Positions 13,376 through 25,433 of a stretch of DNA of 64,000 nt are shown here, one piece after another. The stretch's first letter is position 1, and every line of letters begins with the position of its first letter. The translations under genes and the position numbers were made by a program. The notes beneath the pieces were generated by a model. The model did not search any database. It was given only the letters and a program-made list of their open reading frames with translations, and was not told the origin of the DNA. The stretch is from Isoperla grammatica (lineage: Eukaryota; Arthropoda; Insecta; Plecoptera; Perlodidae): NCBI GenBank assembly GCA_945910005.1, contig OX246743.1, forward strand, positions 15,896,695 through 15,960,694. Reading direction: 5' to 3'.

Positions 13376-14089
13376 CTGTACACGAGAAATAAGCTAATTC
13401 GATGGTTTGGTGTTTAACGATAAAGGTATAGCCTACTCGACAACTAGATCACGTCCGTGGGTTCTCATGCTTTTGCGTCGGACGCCAACGTCGGACGTTA
13501 CAACAACCGCTGGCACCGCCCCCTCGACGTTCAGCGAGAATTATACGCGGGCTACGGTTGGAACGTACCATGATTGGGGGAAAAGGACAAGTTTGGTGGA
13601 CGTGTAGCAGAACTAATATTCAAATGAGTTGAGGGGCGGAAAGGGAAATAAGAGGACCTCACTTATAATTACGACTGACAATTACGAATGACATCTTGGG
13701 CCAAATTCTGCCCTGGACCCAAATGGGATAGACCTAAGGAGATTTGAGTGAATAGAAAAGGTACCGGAATGAACTAGATTGAAGAAAGGGGAATTTTGAG
13801 GAACTCATTTCGTCGTCTCATACGATTGACAGATTCACCCTGAGCCAAATTATACCTCGGGCCAAGATGGAGAGAAATCAAGCTATGTAAAATTAATGTA
13901 CGGGGGGGGGTGGGGGGGCATGCAGTGATACTGGCATAGCGATAGCGTATAAGATAGCCTAATAGTCCTAAGTGCGATTGAATCGAACGGTTCTCACCTG
14001 GAGCGAGCTATTTCACGAAATAACACACAAAATTGTCTTCAGGTACTTAGCCACATTCTAAAACGATGTTAATGTTGGCAGGTTCACTG
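13376..14089. other. Intron-like sequence paralogous to 25.9-26.1 kb
   Basis: Upstream (minus) of exon A1. About 13780-13850 (GAACTCATTTCGTCGTCTC) matches 26040-26080 (GAATTCATTTCGTCGCCTC) in the same relation to exon A2, so the duplication includes intron sequence. Otherwise nothing is recognised apart from a G-run near 13900. Confidence 0.5.
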
Positions 14090-14312
14090 TCATGTTTTTT
14101 TGTTTGTTTTTGGTAAAATTTGTATGTATTTGTATTTGTGTATTTGTGATATTGTGTATATTTCTTGTACATGTATGTTGAACGTGTACTTTATTTTTAT
14201 TTTTATTTATACGTTACTGGTGGGGCTTTGCCCTGTTAACGATATAGGCTATATTATACGTTACTTGTGGGGCTTTGCCCTGTTAACGATATATTTCAAA
14301 TAAATAAATTAT
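14090..14312 (+). repeat. Probable LINE 3' UTR remnant
   Basis: The ~60-bp segment TGGGGCTTTGCCCTGTTAAC with its flanks occurs twice in tandem (about 14208-14298) and ends in AAATAAATAAAT. A GGGGCTxxGCCC hairpin followed by AATAAATAAA is a common LINE 3' end. No coding part is attached. Confidence 0.4.
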
Positions 14313-14797
14313 AATGCCTGTTTGAAACCTAGCGCAGCTCTGCTTGTCGTACGCCTACACGATAGTGGCGTATCCGCGGAGGTGGGGGTTATGGGTTTCC
14401 ACCCCCCACAAAAAAGAGAACGAAGGAAACTATCAATTTTTAAAGATTTCATTCATGAATGATGTTGTTTCCCATGTGGTACTAAGTAAAACTTCTGAAC
14501 GTCTGTTTATAACCGTCTTTAGAGCAGTTCAAAACGTAAAATGTATAAGGAGAAGAGGCCACCAGAGACTGAACCTTTTGTCTTTTTCCCCGGATCTCTC
14601 TACCTTTTTGAGTGTTTGGGATGATCGACTTCCCCCCCCCCCCTTCCGATTCTTGATTTATTGGTACGCCACTGATAACAGACGTTTTCAAGACCCATAC
14701 GCCATACATATAACATAATATGAGCTTGCCGGTAAATGGTAGTTTTAATTAATAGAGAACAATCAACACTACATTATTAAAACATGAACTTAAAAGT

Positions 14798-15895
14798 CAG
14801 TGGCGTGCGGTGAGAGGAAGCAAGGGAAGCAATGCTTCCCCTAACATCCTTAGGCCTACTACTGCCACCAAAATATAATTTTTTCCAAGTGCTCATAACT
14901 TATTCTCATTCAAAATCCACTCATTTGTCAACATTTGTTCCCACATTTAATTTATAATTGATATTTTCTGCTCTACCTGTGGTTCCCCTAAATAAAAAAG
15001 GTTCAATTATGATTTTCTGTCGTGAAACACATCAGTTTGACAGCTAATAGAAGCTAATAGAAGCAGTGCGTTCTTTTTGGATTTTCGGCCGTAAGAAATA
15101 CCAATAGCTTTCAAGTTAGCCTAATAGACGGGTCGGAGTGTATACGCAGTTTTTAATGGGACGAAAAATAGTGCGTCGGAGGGTCGGGTCTGACCGCGAC
15201 AAAAAAAAATAGAAAAGGACAGAGCATTCATTGAAAAGGGAGAAGCGCGTGCCTTGTAAGTTCTTTAGATCGTTGTATAATGTGTGTTTTTTTTTTGTTC
15301 CTGTGCAGAGTTGGCTTCTTCAACCATTCTTTCTTGCCATCCAATACAAGGCTGCCTCCTTCTCTGTCCTGCTCATTGAGTCGGGCAGGGAGTCAATGTC
15401 CTTCTTGAGGGCGGCGCATCTAAATAGGTGCGCTCTGTCTTGATCTTCCAACTCACACAATCTACAGGTGCCCGGTTCGTTGCTAATGTTGAAGCGATGC
15501 AGCTGGAGTTGCAAAACGTCATGACCGGTTGCAAGCCGGAACTGGGCGGTGGCCGTCTTCCTCGACCAGTCTTTGTCTGGCCCCTTCTTGATCTCCGTCC
15601 ACCAGTTTTTTTGTTGTGCGGCCTCTGCGGTCGTGTTGCTGAAGATCTTTTTCGTGATTGACTTGATCTTTATCCGTCGCAAATTTGTGTAAAACGTCAT
15701 TTTGTTACGCGATCAATTAAAAATCAATAATTGAAGAATTTGAAGTTGGTACGGCTACACCGGAAATATGTGACCTAAAACTGAAGACCTCTGACGAGGG
15801 TGACACCCCAGTCCCTTTCGCAAGTTGGCCAAATTCAATTTGACAATTTTGTAACTTATTGCTTTCTCTCCTACATACCTCACCGCACGCCACTG
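14798..15895. mobile_element. hAT-type element, TIR CAGTGGCGTGCGGTGAG
   Basis: TIRs CAGTGGCGTGCGGTGAG / CTCACCGCACGCCACTG are perfect over 17 bp, and the subterminal GGGAAGCAATGCTTCCC palindrome resembles the 1929 element. The target duplication has decayed (left TTAAAAGT, right CCGTAAGT), but the empty site in repeat A copy 2 (CCTAAGTATAAGG) supports insertion here. It carries a minus-strand LINE ORF tail (15317-15700) and no transposase. Confidence 0.82.
15317..15700 (-). pseudogene. LINE ORF2 C-terminal fragment inside the hAT element
   Basis: The minus frame encodes WSRKTATAQFRLATGHDVL, a Cys/His block (CRLCELEDQDRAHLFRC) and a tail RTEKEAALYWMARKNG. RLxTGHDxLxxHLxR followed by CxxC-H-C is the C-terminal RNase-H-adjacent tail of non-LTR retrotransposons, and the YWxARr ending recurs at 29025-29082. 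The fragment is enclosed by hAT TIRs, either captured or inserted before the hAT moved. Confidence 0.65.
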
Positions 15896-16261
15896 CCGTA
15901 AGTATAAGGTACTCTACAACCAAATACCCTATACAATCGCGAAGAGGGTATTTTCTAGTACTATACTTACGGTATTGACATCTGAAGCCTATGATTGGCA
16001 GGTGTGGAACGCACATAAGGTAGAGTAGAAAGAGCCAATGCGACGGTCGTATTCCGGCAAGGTTATCGAAATACATATCTGTAGTTATACAAGTTTATTA
16101 CAGGATTGTGACATGTGAAAGGACCGAGAGCAGCTGAGAAATTTGAAGGCATAAGCTAAAATTTTGAAAATTGTGAATCCGAAATGAGATGGCAAGCTGT
16201 TGTTGGGGGTTCCTTTTGCAATTGTTACACAGCCTACTAAAATAGGAAAATGTGAAGAAAA

Positions 16262-16304
16262 GGCCTACTTGATCTCCGCCTATCGGAGATCAAGTAGACC
16301 TTGG
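16262..16304. mobile_element. Hairpin micro-MITE, family CAAGGTCTACTTG
   Basis: CTACTTGATCTCCG and CGGAGATCAAGTAG are perfect arms around a 5-base loop. Flanking GTGAAGA occurs on both sides (about 16253 and 16305), and repeat A copy 2 (GTGAAGAACG at about 29899) lacks the insert. Further members are at 19959, 25320 and 25434. Confidence 0.75.
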
Positions 16305-16325
16305 TGAAGACCAACTACTTGTAGC

Positions 16326-16368
16326 AGAGTCGATAATGAAGGGAAACCTTCTTTATCGACTCTGCCAA
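16326..16368. repeat. Perfect hairpin GCAGAGTCGATAA
   Basis: GCAGAGTCGATAATGAAGG and CCTTCTTTATCGACTCTGC are near-perfect complements around GAAA. A diverged relative is at about 4345-4395. No TSD is found. Confidence 0.6.
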
Positions 16369-17458
16369 AACTTGAGAATTTTAGCACGTATAACCCCGAT
16401 AAAGAGATTCACTACGTTTATCAAGCGGACTGGGTCATAGGAGTTGGTAGCACATTGGAGTAGTTTATAAAAACGAACGGTTTTGTAGCAGATTTTGTTG
16501 CGCGGCAAATTAATTCTCAATTACCTTGAGATACCAGCATCAACCTAGAGCTACTGAATAGAATATTTCATAGAATAATAGTATTAAAATGTCCCTGCAG
16601 GCCAAGTATCACACTATTTTACTAGAAAGGCGAGAGTAATTGTTATTTACAGTAGGGCCTAGGCCTAGACCTAGGCCAACTCATTGGTGAGAGGTTCGGG
16701 ACAATCCACTAGGCCTAGAGTGTAGAAAACACTATTTATATAAATTTAAAATGTATACTAAGAATAAAACTCATTTGGACTATCAAATACGCAATGGCCA
16801 TCCACTATTTCTGGGCCATTCTCTCCACAAGCAATCTTGCACACTTCTCCATCCATAATTGCGCGCCTTTTTGCAACCTGCTACAACTTTACTGAAAGCG
16901 CTCCACCTCTCGAGTAGGAGCACTTTCAGTAGAGTTGAAGCAGCTACCATTTCGTAATCGAACACTTTTGTAGTAGCGCCAGCTTACTACCAAAGCGCCT
17001 GCTCCCATTGAACGAACGCTTTTGTAGTACTGTCGCACAATGTAGTAGACAGAACGAACAGACCTCTCTTGTGATGAATTTAAATCAAACGCCATCTGAA
17101 ACATTGTAACAATGAACTACCAATCGCATGCCATTATTGTGGCACCCGGTACGGCCGCAATGCGCATCATGTGGATGAATCTGTGCGTTCGTGGTAAAAC
17201 GTAGAGTGAACGTGGAATCGAATTTTCTTTGTTGTTAAGCCAAAACTCAGAAATTCAGAAATTGATAAGCTTTACTCAAAGCACTTCTCTCAGAATCGGA
17301 GCCTTCTTTTGGTAATCTTAGGCTGCCATAAGTCCATGCTCACACCAAATACCGTAGCAATAATAATACGATCGACTCCCAGGAAATCATGGCGACAGCT
17401 CCGACACTAGCGCTGAGGCGGCGCGGAGTGCTAACAACGTTCATCGCGGGAGCTAAGC
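16369..17458. other. No gene seen; one inverted repeat
   Basis: Short frames without domains. About 16870-16930 is an inverted repeat around CTCGAGTAGGAGC, with arms containing TACTGAAAGCGCT / AGCACTTTCAGTA. Confidence 0.4.
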
Positions 17459-18252
17459 ATTATTATTATTATTATTATTTATTTATCCAATACAGATGTA
17501 TACCGAGGTATACGTTCCAGAGATACATGGATATAATAAAATACAATAAATACAACATTATGACAACAACAACAACAAAGTACACTTAAACATTTAAGAA
17601 TATAAAAATAAAAATTGAGCAGACAATCAATTATAAAATAATATTAACAAAACAATTGCATATACACCATGCAGCGTCAAATTATGTAATATTATTGAAA
17701 CATTTTATGTTTAATTGAATGCACACTATCATTAAAAACATCGACATGGCTTAGTTGTGAGCTGTTGCACAGACCAATAACTCTAGGGATGAAAGAGTAT
17801 TTCTTAATATCTAACCTAGCAGTAGGGGGGTGGAAAAGCGCAGTATGGCGAGAGCGCCTGACAGGTACATTTATGGGAATGGCTTCTAGTAACTCAGGGC
17901 AATCCACATCTCCACATATGACTTTTTTAAACATTACCACGTCCAGCATTTTACGCCTTGCATCAAGGGTTTGTAAGCGGGAATTCTTGCACAAATCAGC
18001 ATAGTCGTCACGATGATATGTAAGACCATTCCTATAACATTGCCACTTCACAAACCTTTGCTGCACGCGCTCCAGTGCGTTATTCATAGTTACGTGGTGC
18101 AAGGGCGAAAGCGTTGCGTGGGTAAGCATGCAATTTGTATGCCGAGTAAGCTCGATTTGACCCACGATTACGGGTAAAATAAGATGAAGACACATGTTAT
18201 ATTGATAAAAGTAGCTTTGACTAAGCTGTAGTATTGTAAAACCACCAAACAC
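17459..18252 (-). pseudogene. 3' end of a CR1/Jockey-like LINE (ORF2 C-terminus and 3' UTR)
   Basis: The minus frame (18252-17692) contains ALERVQQRFVKWQCYRNGL, LQTLDARRKMLDVVMFKKVI, DCPELL and VRRSRHTALFHPPTAR. The sequence LERVQxxFxxW, LxxRRxxxDxxMxxK, then RxxxxF is the usual post-RT C-terminal domain of CR1/Jockey-group ORF2. A 3' UTR follows and ends in (AAT)n at 17459-17480 on the same strand, as expected for a LINE 3' terminus. RT is absent (5' truncation). Confidence 0.72.
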
Positions 18253-18630
18253 GTATTTTAAATAGTATAACGGATTGTTTACGAAAGAGTTAATTCACTC
18301 TAAACAAATACGATTTTGGTGGGAATTTGAATTGTGCGGGTGTCAACTAGGTACCGGTGATTAGTTGACACTACTTTTGGACACATCGTATCGTACACAT
18401 CCCTTATGTATCGTACTTTTGACGACGAATCATACCCGTAGGCCTGGCCTATATGATTATGAGTTACTTACTTTCCCACGTGGTTGTATAAATAAAAGGG
18501 TTAATTTAATCACAACTAGCAAACCCAGCATGCGTTGCAATGCCACTGAAAGAAATAAAGTGTTTATGTTTTAATTCTGTTTATTGAAGTGTTTTTTGAG
18601 ACACTATATATTTTCCGTCTGTTAGTACAC
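18253..18630. other. No gene seen
   Basis: AT-rich. Contains GTCAACTAGGTACCGGTGATTAGTTGAC, an inverted repeat at about 18341-18370, and ends in a G-run at about 18635. Confidence 0.35.
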
Positions 18631-18654
18631 AAAGGGGGGGGGGGGGGGGTATGT

Positions 18655-19218
18655 ACTCATTCAGAAACCTTCGCGGCCGTGCGCACAATAACTCACCAAA
18701 GTTTTATTGCAATCGGATGAATAATAATAGAACGTTTTATTGAATGTTGGTGGCTCAGTGGGGGTGGGGGGGGGGCTGAGGGGGGTTGTAATCATTCAGA
18801 AACCTTCGCGGCCGTGCGCACAATAACTCACCAAAGTTTTATTGCAATCGGAGGAATAATAATAGAACGCATTATTGCATGTTGGTGGCTCAGTGGGGGT
18901 GTGGGGGTGAGGGGGGTTGGAGGGGGGTTGTAATCATTCAGAAACCTTAGCGGGCGTGCATACACTAACTCACCAAAATTGTATCGCAGTCGGATGAATG
19001 GTTTGCATGTTGGTGTCTCAGTGGGGGTAGGAGTTGGGGGGATTATCATTCAGAAACCTTAGTGGGCGTGCATACACTAACTCACCAAAATTGTATCGCA
19101 GTCGGATGAATGGTTTGCATGTTGGTGTCTCAGTGGGGGTAGGAGTTGGGGGGGATTATCATTCAGAAACCTTAGTGGGCGTACATACACTAACTCTCCA
19201 AAATTGTATCGAAATTCC
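18655..19218 (+). repeat. Tandem repeat, about 5 copies of 113-140 bp
   Basis: Each unit starts CATTCAGAAACCTT and contains ACTCACCAAA, a TGTTGGTGKCTCAGTGGG motif and a G-rich end. Units begin near 18658, 18794, 18935, 19047 and 19159. The first two units are ~140 bp with ATAATAATAGAACG; the later ones are ~112 bp and lack it. Confidence 0.85.
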
Positions 19219-19958
19219 ACAACCAGTATAGGGCAGGCCGGGGCAGGCAATAATAAGCCCATGGTAGGCCTAGGCCTACAGGGAGACAATTTTGCCCTGC
19301 CTTCTTTGATCTGATATTTTCCTTTGCTAGCAATTTATTAATTGTTTTATTAAAACCATAATGTACGCGTATTACCAAAATCATCTCCTCATTGCAGTAC
19401 ATGCAAATACACATTTGTTGTCGAAGTAGAACCTCTGCTCTGCTTCGTTTATTTCCAAGCTCCTCATTCCCAACAGCTGATTCTACGCACGTTCTTCATG
19501 TTGTTTTGAAGTTTGTGGCCGCTGGCCGGCATATAATTTGGCCAACTAATATTTATTTGTTAGACAAGAGCACTGCTAATCTCTGCTTTCCACAGAGACT
19601 CGAGAAAACTTATGATCATGCTGTCAATAGGTACCTAGTTGTATGGAACGTCGTACTTCCATAACAAAGTTACATATCATATTGTACGAGATTCTAGAAC
19701 ATGATATGCATTACTGAAACAAAAAGGATCATCATGAACGGCTTAAATAATTTTACAAATAGTAAGTTATGGTAAAATCAGTGTTAGTATGTATTTGATG
19801 AAACTTTATCTGAAAATGCTAGCTCTCTGGCAGCAGATTTGAATTCGCGGGCTTAGGGTTACTCCGCGCCGCCAGGAGCGCTGCAAACTGTGTCGCCGCC
19901 TTCTTCCATGTTAAATGGTACCAGTCGATCGTATCCGTGGGAAGTTACTATTATAACA
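19219..19958. other. No gene seen
   Basis: No domain in the short frames. Contains the TAGGCCTAGGCCTA motif near 19266. Confidence 0.35.
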
Positions 19959-20040
19959 AGGTCTACTGAATTTCCTCCTAGCGGAGTAATTGCGAAGGTG
20001 CCGCTAGTAGCGAAGCCTAGCGGCAATCCAGTAGACCTTG
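19959..20040. mobile_element. Hairpin micro-MITE with 9-bp TSD CTATTATAA
   Basis: The ends CAAGGTCTACTG / CAGTAGACCTTG are inverted, with inner CTAGCGG arms. The direct repeat CTATTATAA flanks both sides. Same family as 16262 and 25434. Confidence 0.8.
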
Positions 20041-20349
20041 CTATTATAAGTCCATGCTCACACATGCAGGAAATCGCGATCGCAGAGCTTAGATATACGT
20101 TTAGATAATATACGCTTCCAGGCGGGAAAACTTGTCCCTAGAGCCAATGAGTACTAACGTAGCGCGCGCATCGTATAGCCATCAAAGAGATAGAACTGGT
20201 TATCCACGTTTAAACGTCGTTTTTAACCGAGGTTCAACGTTTAGGATTTTAAACGTTTTTCCCATCTCTACATAACCTATTGTATCGCAATCATGGCCAC
20301 TGAGACGTTACGTGGGACCAAGAATGCAACTATGATACAGTTGCCCCAA

Positions 20350-20486
20350 GACTACCTTACTTATGCTTTCGTCACAGGCGACGGGTTCGTAGCCAATCAA
20401 CGATCGGTATGTGAGCGGGTGTGTCTCGGGCAGTTCACTGGTTGGCTACGTGACTCGCCTGTGACGAAAGCATCCAAGTATAGGGC
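20350..20486. repeat. Long hairpin repeat (ATGCTTTCGTCACAGGCGA arms)
   Basis: The left arm TATGCTTTCGTCACAGGCGA continuing through GTAGCCAA and the right arm TTGGCTACGTGACTCGCCTG continuing TGACGAAAGCAT are complementary over ~45 bp. The loop is ~40 bp. It looks like a MITE, but the TSD is unclear. Confidence 0.65.
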
Positions 20487-20514
20487 TGTAGTAACAACGG
20501 CCGGTATAAAGCTA

Positions 20515-21232
20515 TGCAAATCATCTATGTGAATTCTGACATGTTAATATATTGTACTAAAAAATACTCTAAATTTCATAAATAACACACTATAATGATG
20601 AATGATATCCGTTTGTTCCTTTTTATTTGTGATTCATTTTGCGCCCGCGTGGAGCGTGCCGTGTCGAGCGAGCGTCATGGCGGGCGGCCAAGGTCGCACG
20701 TGCGACCGTTACGGGAACTACAGAATCTCGTTTCCCGCGCGACTTGCTCGACTCGACGTTCGTTTCCGGTTTGGGCTCGGCGTGTATAAGAATTAACCAA
20801 GACTGGTTGCGTTCGCCAGCCCAAAGCCGGCAACCTCGAAGAATTTCGTCTGCACTTTGAAGACGGGATCATTCTAGAAAATGAGAAGACAAAATCGGGA
20901 AAAGTTAAGATTTAAGTAATCGTACGGTGTTTCAATGAAAGATTATGGAAACAAAAAGCTGTAACACAATTTTAATGTCAGCTGTCCAACGTACATTGGG
21001 TAGCCACAAGGATGATAAAAAAAATACATATTAAATATATACTGAACCTGGAAAGTTACAATTTCCAAAACGGAACGTATCAAAAACATTACAGACATTA
21101 TAATTTAAAGACAGAGAATAAAATCATATGTAATAACATCATTGACTATCATCTTTGAGTTTTACGTGTAAGTGTTTTGTGTATGGGGGGAGGGGGGGGG
21201 GGTGTACTTCTACAAAGAAATGTGAGAAAAAC
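20515..21232 (+). repeat. Dispersed repeat B, copy 2 (no (GT)n expansion)
   Basis: Homologous to 4755-6645. At the position where copy 1 has 1.2 kb of GT, this copy has only GTGTAAGTGTTTTGTGTATG followed by G-rich sequence. Confidence 0.8.
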
Positions 21233-21266
21233 AAGCAGTTAGATCGTATGGCGTGCCACCTTGACT

Positions 21267-23640
21267 ATCACTGCGTTTATCACACGAGTTAAACCGGCAT
21301 AATCAAACCGATTCAAGGGTTAAATCGGTTTAATGTGCATGATGAACACGTCGGCTTAAAGTAAAACGGTTTATTTTAGGTCACTTTCGAAAGTGACTTA
21401 CTAAACCGATACAATTTCCCATCAGCTCCAACGATTTAAGAAGACGCCATCTTTGCGGTTGGCGCACCCTAGCGGAAGAGTGGCGTACTAATTTGATTTG
21501 GTTAGGGCCAGTTTGTACAATCTCAGTATAAAAGTCCTAGATCCGAATCCCCCGGATTACTACTACTAATTACTAATTAAATAATTACTACCGGCCTACT
21601 ATTGGCATAGAAGGCCTAGGCTTCAGCTGTCATAAGGCGTAGGCCTAGGCTTAAACTTGTTTTCGAAGATATATGCGGGGTCTGTCAGCCAAGGAACTGT
21701 CAGTTTGCGGGATGTAAGAGATTTCGGCCGCCAATGTGCATTTGGCGGCCGAAACCTCATGAACATTATTTTTCACTCATACATGAAAACGTTAGGTCTA
21801 AGGATAACTGAATCTAGAACTTTATCCCGAGATTGTACAACCGGCCCTAAGCAGCGCGAATGTCGTATAAGTTGTAGGTTAGGATTGTACCGAGTTTGAC
21901 AGACGATTTGTTGACAATCTCAAGCAACCGCCTAATTATCCAACATCACACCGCCTTTCTGTACAAGGTTTGGGCGATTTTATGACATTTGGTGGTAGAA
22001 AATGAAATCTAATCTGAATCGGTTTAAGCACGCAATTTTTAAGGCTCGTGTACATCCACTTTGCGTACGCGTGAAAATTATAGAAAATTATAGAAATTAC
22101 GTTAGCCGTTCCCATCGAATGTTGATAATTTTCTTAAGTAAACGTAAACCAATCAGAGCTCATGAATTTCCCACCAAAAGGGAACTTGCAACTGACTTCA
22201 CAGCCGAACTACAACAATGTAACAAATGAATCGAACTGATTGACAAACAACGAGCTGTCAAAATAATAAAATTGCAACATTATGAAGAAAAAGCAAACTT
22301 GCAAGAAGCCTGTATTTATTATTTTTTGAAGTACCTTTACCATTATCTGTATTAAAATCAATTCAATAATGGGCAATGGATGACAATGTAGATCGTTCGT
22401 TCGTTCGTTTCCGTGTCCGGAACACCGTTCTAGACAACTAATTTCCAAAAATCCGCCACTTTTATGGCTTTGTCATTTGCTAAAATTGATCTAGATTTGG
22501 GCAGACTAGCAGGTGCTGGGGATCCTGAATCTGTCCGCATTCACATGTTATGGGTTTATTAAAAGTGAGTCGTCCATTGATGTTTTATTTCTATGATAGA
22601 AATGTTGTGATGTGGTTTGGTTTGACCGTTTGACACTTCGATAAAGAAACAATGCAAGCTGTTCGTTTGTTTGCATGCGCCAATGGGGAACATGCATAAT
22701 GTTTTTTTAGCATTTTACTAGATTAAGATTAACGTCCTGAATACAAAAATATTTTATTTCGGTGACATAGAATTAAGTTTCATTTATAAAAACGAGCTGA
22801 AAGTTTCACACATATTTATGGCGGGAAAAACGGGGCATACGTCACTTGCCATGTATCAGCAATCAACCAATCAAAGAAAGATAAATAACATAACGCTTAT
22901 TTGGAAATTATCATATCCAAAATCATATAAAATCGAATTAATGTCTAGTAAGCGTAGTAATTAATTTTGAAGCCCAGTTACTATAAAAACAATAATACCA
23001 AACCTATTTTCATAGAATATCAGTAAATATTGGGTGTTGTTATTCATATAAAGCAGACTTGACAACGGCTTGCGTAAAAATTTTGACAAGGCTAGCTTGA
23101 TGACCTTGAAAATGTGATTGTTTCGTCTAGGAGGCGGTGGCAAAGTCCAAGGAGGTTATATGCAAAGTCATTCATATAAGCAGTGATTTTCATGGCATGT
23201 GACGTCACATACCGTTTAAAAATAATAGTGCGGGAAACAGATAATCAAAATCTTTGAACATGTATAGAAGTATAATGAGTTAATTTTAAAACTTTTAAAT
23301 TAGGTTTGTGATGTCTTCAGATGAATAACAATATATTCCACGTACTTTCAGAGCTGTAGAAAATTCATGCAAGTTCCCTATTAACCAAATTCTAGAAATT
23401 GGAAAAAGTTGGAGATGAATCAACTTTTCGCGTCGTGAAATGTACGTTAATTTTCCTAATTTCAATGTGCATGGTTACATGTAAATTCAATATGGCCAAC
23501 TCGCTAATTTCTGGAAGTTACGTACGCTAAGTGGATGTAGACGGGCCTTTAAACCCAATTGCAAACTCCGTGATAAACGTATCGACTTACGGGAAACGAT
23601 TTAGCTTAAACTGGTTTAATTCTCCGTGATAAACGTAGTG
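21267..23640. mobile_element. TIR element (CACTGCGTTTATCAC ends) with a nested element
   Basis: The left end ATCACTGCGTTTATCACACG and the right end (reverse complement ATCACTACGTTTATCACGGA) are TIRs, and both are followed by GTTTAAACC-like sequence. The right arm is partly duplicated (a second CCGTGATAAACGTATCG at 23569). Excluding the nested element at 22043-23547 it is about 0.87 kb. No coding sequence. The target duplication may be AT but is not certain. Confidence 0.55.
22043..23547. mobile_element. TIR element with TTTAA target duplication, nested
   Basis: The left end GGCTCGTGTACATCCACTT... and the right end (reverse complement GGCCCGTCTACATCCACTT...) match at 24 of 27 bases. TTTAA occurs at 22038-22042 and 23548-23552. 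TTAA-containing targets point to Kolobok or piggyBac-like elements. No transposase is recognised. Confidence 0.65.
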
Positions 23641-24299
23641 ATTGTTTTGTTCAATGTTTTAAATCTTATCAACGTGTACACACTCTGACATACAAAACAA
23701 TCAAGGGTCTAGCTAGCTTATCGACAGTTCTCTGGTTGTGTGAATCTAGCATATGCGCGGTATTTGTTTGTCTTATCGTTTCATTATATTAAAAAAACAA
23801 AAACAAAATAGCAGGCCAGGGTCATGGGCTAACTGGTTCCCCATCGTAATATCGCCTAATTGTTTGGCTCCAAAGACGTGTTTATAAATGACAAATCTTC
23901 TATATTAACTACCCTTCATTTATATAATCGTGTCGTCGAGGGTAAACGTGTTCTAGTCTCATACCGACATTAGATTCCTACATATCTACTGCCCTTTCAT
24001 GCACGCGCTGTTTCAACCTAAATCAGCAGATTCCATGTGTTCTTTCACATATTATTCTTAAAGGAAGTGTTCGTCCCCTGTGTAAAGCATGTACAACAAA
24101 CCTCACTAGTCACGCCTGAAATTGTGTTAGAAATTTCCAGGTACCAACCCGAATTTGATGTTAGAGAAAAGTCATCTTTCTTTTCCTATGCCCGCATTTA
24201 CTGGGCCATCATGTATTTGCATGCATGCAGAAAAGTAGAAAATAAAGTTGGTACTACACACTGGTACGTATTATGTAAACCGACCTGAACCTATCCCAC
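23641..24299. other. No gene seen
   Basis: Short frames only, including 24037-24288 without a domain. Confidence 0.35.
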
Positions 24300-24521
24300 C
24301 TGACTGATGTGACACGTCTTGTCCCCGCGCTGGTGTTCGCAGTCGTAGCAGGTGAGCTTGACGCCGCCGCCGTTCGGGTTGAGTCGGGCCGTGCACGAAC
24401 GACATTCGGCCATCACCATTGTCGCCTCGTCGGGAGTCGGCGAACAGTCGCCGTCCACGTTGTCGGGGATGGTCGTGCACGCGTTGAACGCGTCGTTTGG
24501 CGTCTCGTCGCAAGGCAGCGC
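24300..24521 (-). CDS. Exon B2: Cys-rich exon, paralogue of exon B1
   Basis: A minus-strand exon of exactly 222 bp (74 codons, phase 0 at both ends) between CTGTTTCAG|GCGCTG and AGTCAG|GTGGGA. It encodes ALPCDETPNDAFNACTTI, an acidic stretch, then ECRSCTARLNPNGGGVKL, TCYDCEHQRGDKTCHISQ. Cysteines form CxxC...CxxC...C. Compared with exon B1 the NPxGGGVKLTC core is conserved, the frame is intact, and there is no tandem amplification of the donor. It probably belongs to the same transcript as exon A2 about 1.1 kb upstream on minus. Family not recognised. Confidence 0.65.
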
Positions 24522-25319
24522 CTGAAACAGTTGATTGGTTGCGTACTTGCGCGGTAGAATGCGCCATCAGACAGGCGGGCAATATGGCCGCGTAGATAAG
24601 AGGTAAACATCGCGTCTTTCGCTATATTGAAAATACGGTGTAGCAAACGGTTTCAAAATTTCATGGCGATACGGCGATATTCCGTTTTCCTTTTTTTTAT
24701 TCCTTTTTACCATTTTCACAATCTAGGGCGTAATAACACAACCAGCAGGGCGATTCTAATGCATGGCAGTGATTGGCTCATCGTCTGCTTCCAACAACTG
24801 AAACCGGTGATAAACGTATCGCCACCCATACAGAATCAGGGCGCAGGTCTAGGCCAAGTTGTCAATTCTATAAACCTTTGTTTACCTCGGCTCCCTAGTT
24901 CCCGTTTCTACCGCATGAGTGCGTGTCGTGCAAGACGGCGAAACATTCGTCCTGTCAGTGAATTGGCAGTTCCGCCGTAACCACACAGAACGCTCCATGC
25001 ACACTCTCGGCCTCTCGGCCTGCTTACTTTTGGTGCAACCTGTTGTGTACTATTGGAACTGCCAATCGCTATTAGTTTCACGAAGTACAGCAGCAAGAAG
25101 AGCTTACTATATTATAATCTTTCGAAAAGTTGAATTAGTCACTGATCGATAACACATATTTTGGAACCTGAACCTTTAAGAACCGAAAATAACTGTTTGT
25201 TTCCGGTTCTATAAAACCCATCAATGCCCAACGATTCCGACGTCTTTTCCGCGTTCTAAAAAATGAAAATGAAACTGTTCCAAATTCAGTTCCGGTTCCA
25301 ACACTCACAGCCCAAGATC

Positions 25320-25416
25320 TACTTGATCTTTGCGTAGCGGGTTCACGGTCGGAGGACATAGGAGGGGATTCGGGTTCGCTGACTCTTCGCCACGCAGGAG
25401 ATCATGTGGATTGTGG
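25320..25416. mobile_element. Decayed hairpin micro-MITE
   Basis: The left end CAAGATCTACTTGATCT and the right end (reverse complement CAATCCACATGATCTCCT) match the CAAGGTCYACTTGATCTCC family with several changes. Confidence 0.45.
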
Positions 25417-25433
25417 ACCCGCCACTCACCAAG

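Larger units (their letters stand above)
14722..16262 (+). repeat. Dispersed repeat A, copy 1, with two insertions
   Basis: The parts 14722-14797 and 15896-16262 align in the same orientation with 29455-29906 (landmarks AATAGAGAACAAT, CTTACGGTATTGACATCTGA, GAAAATTGTGAATCCGAAAT and CACAGCCTACTAAAATAGG). The second copy lacks the hAT at 14798-15895 and the hairpin at about 16262-16304, so it serves as an empty-site control. Confidence 0.8.

Noticed and set aside
21267..23640. CACTA-type transposon based on CACTGCG ends
   Set aside because: No matching 3-bp TSD and no transposase; left as an unclassified TIR element.
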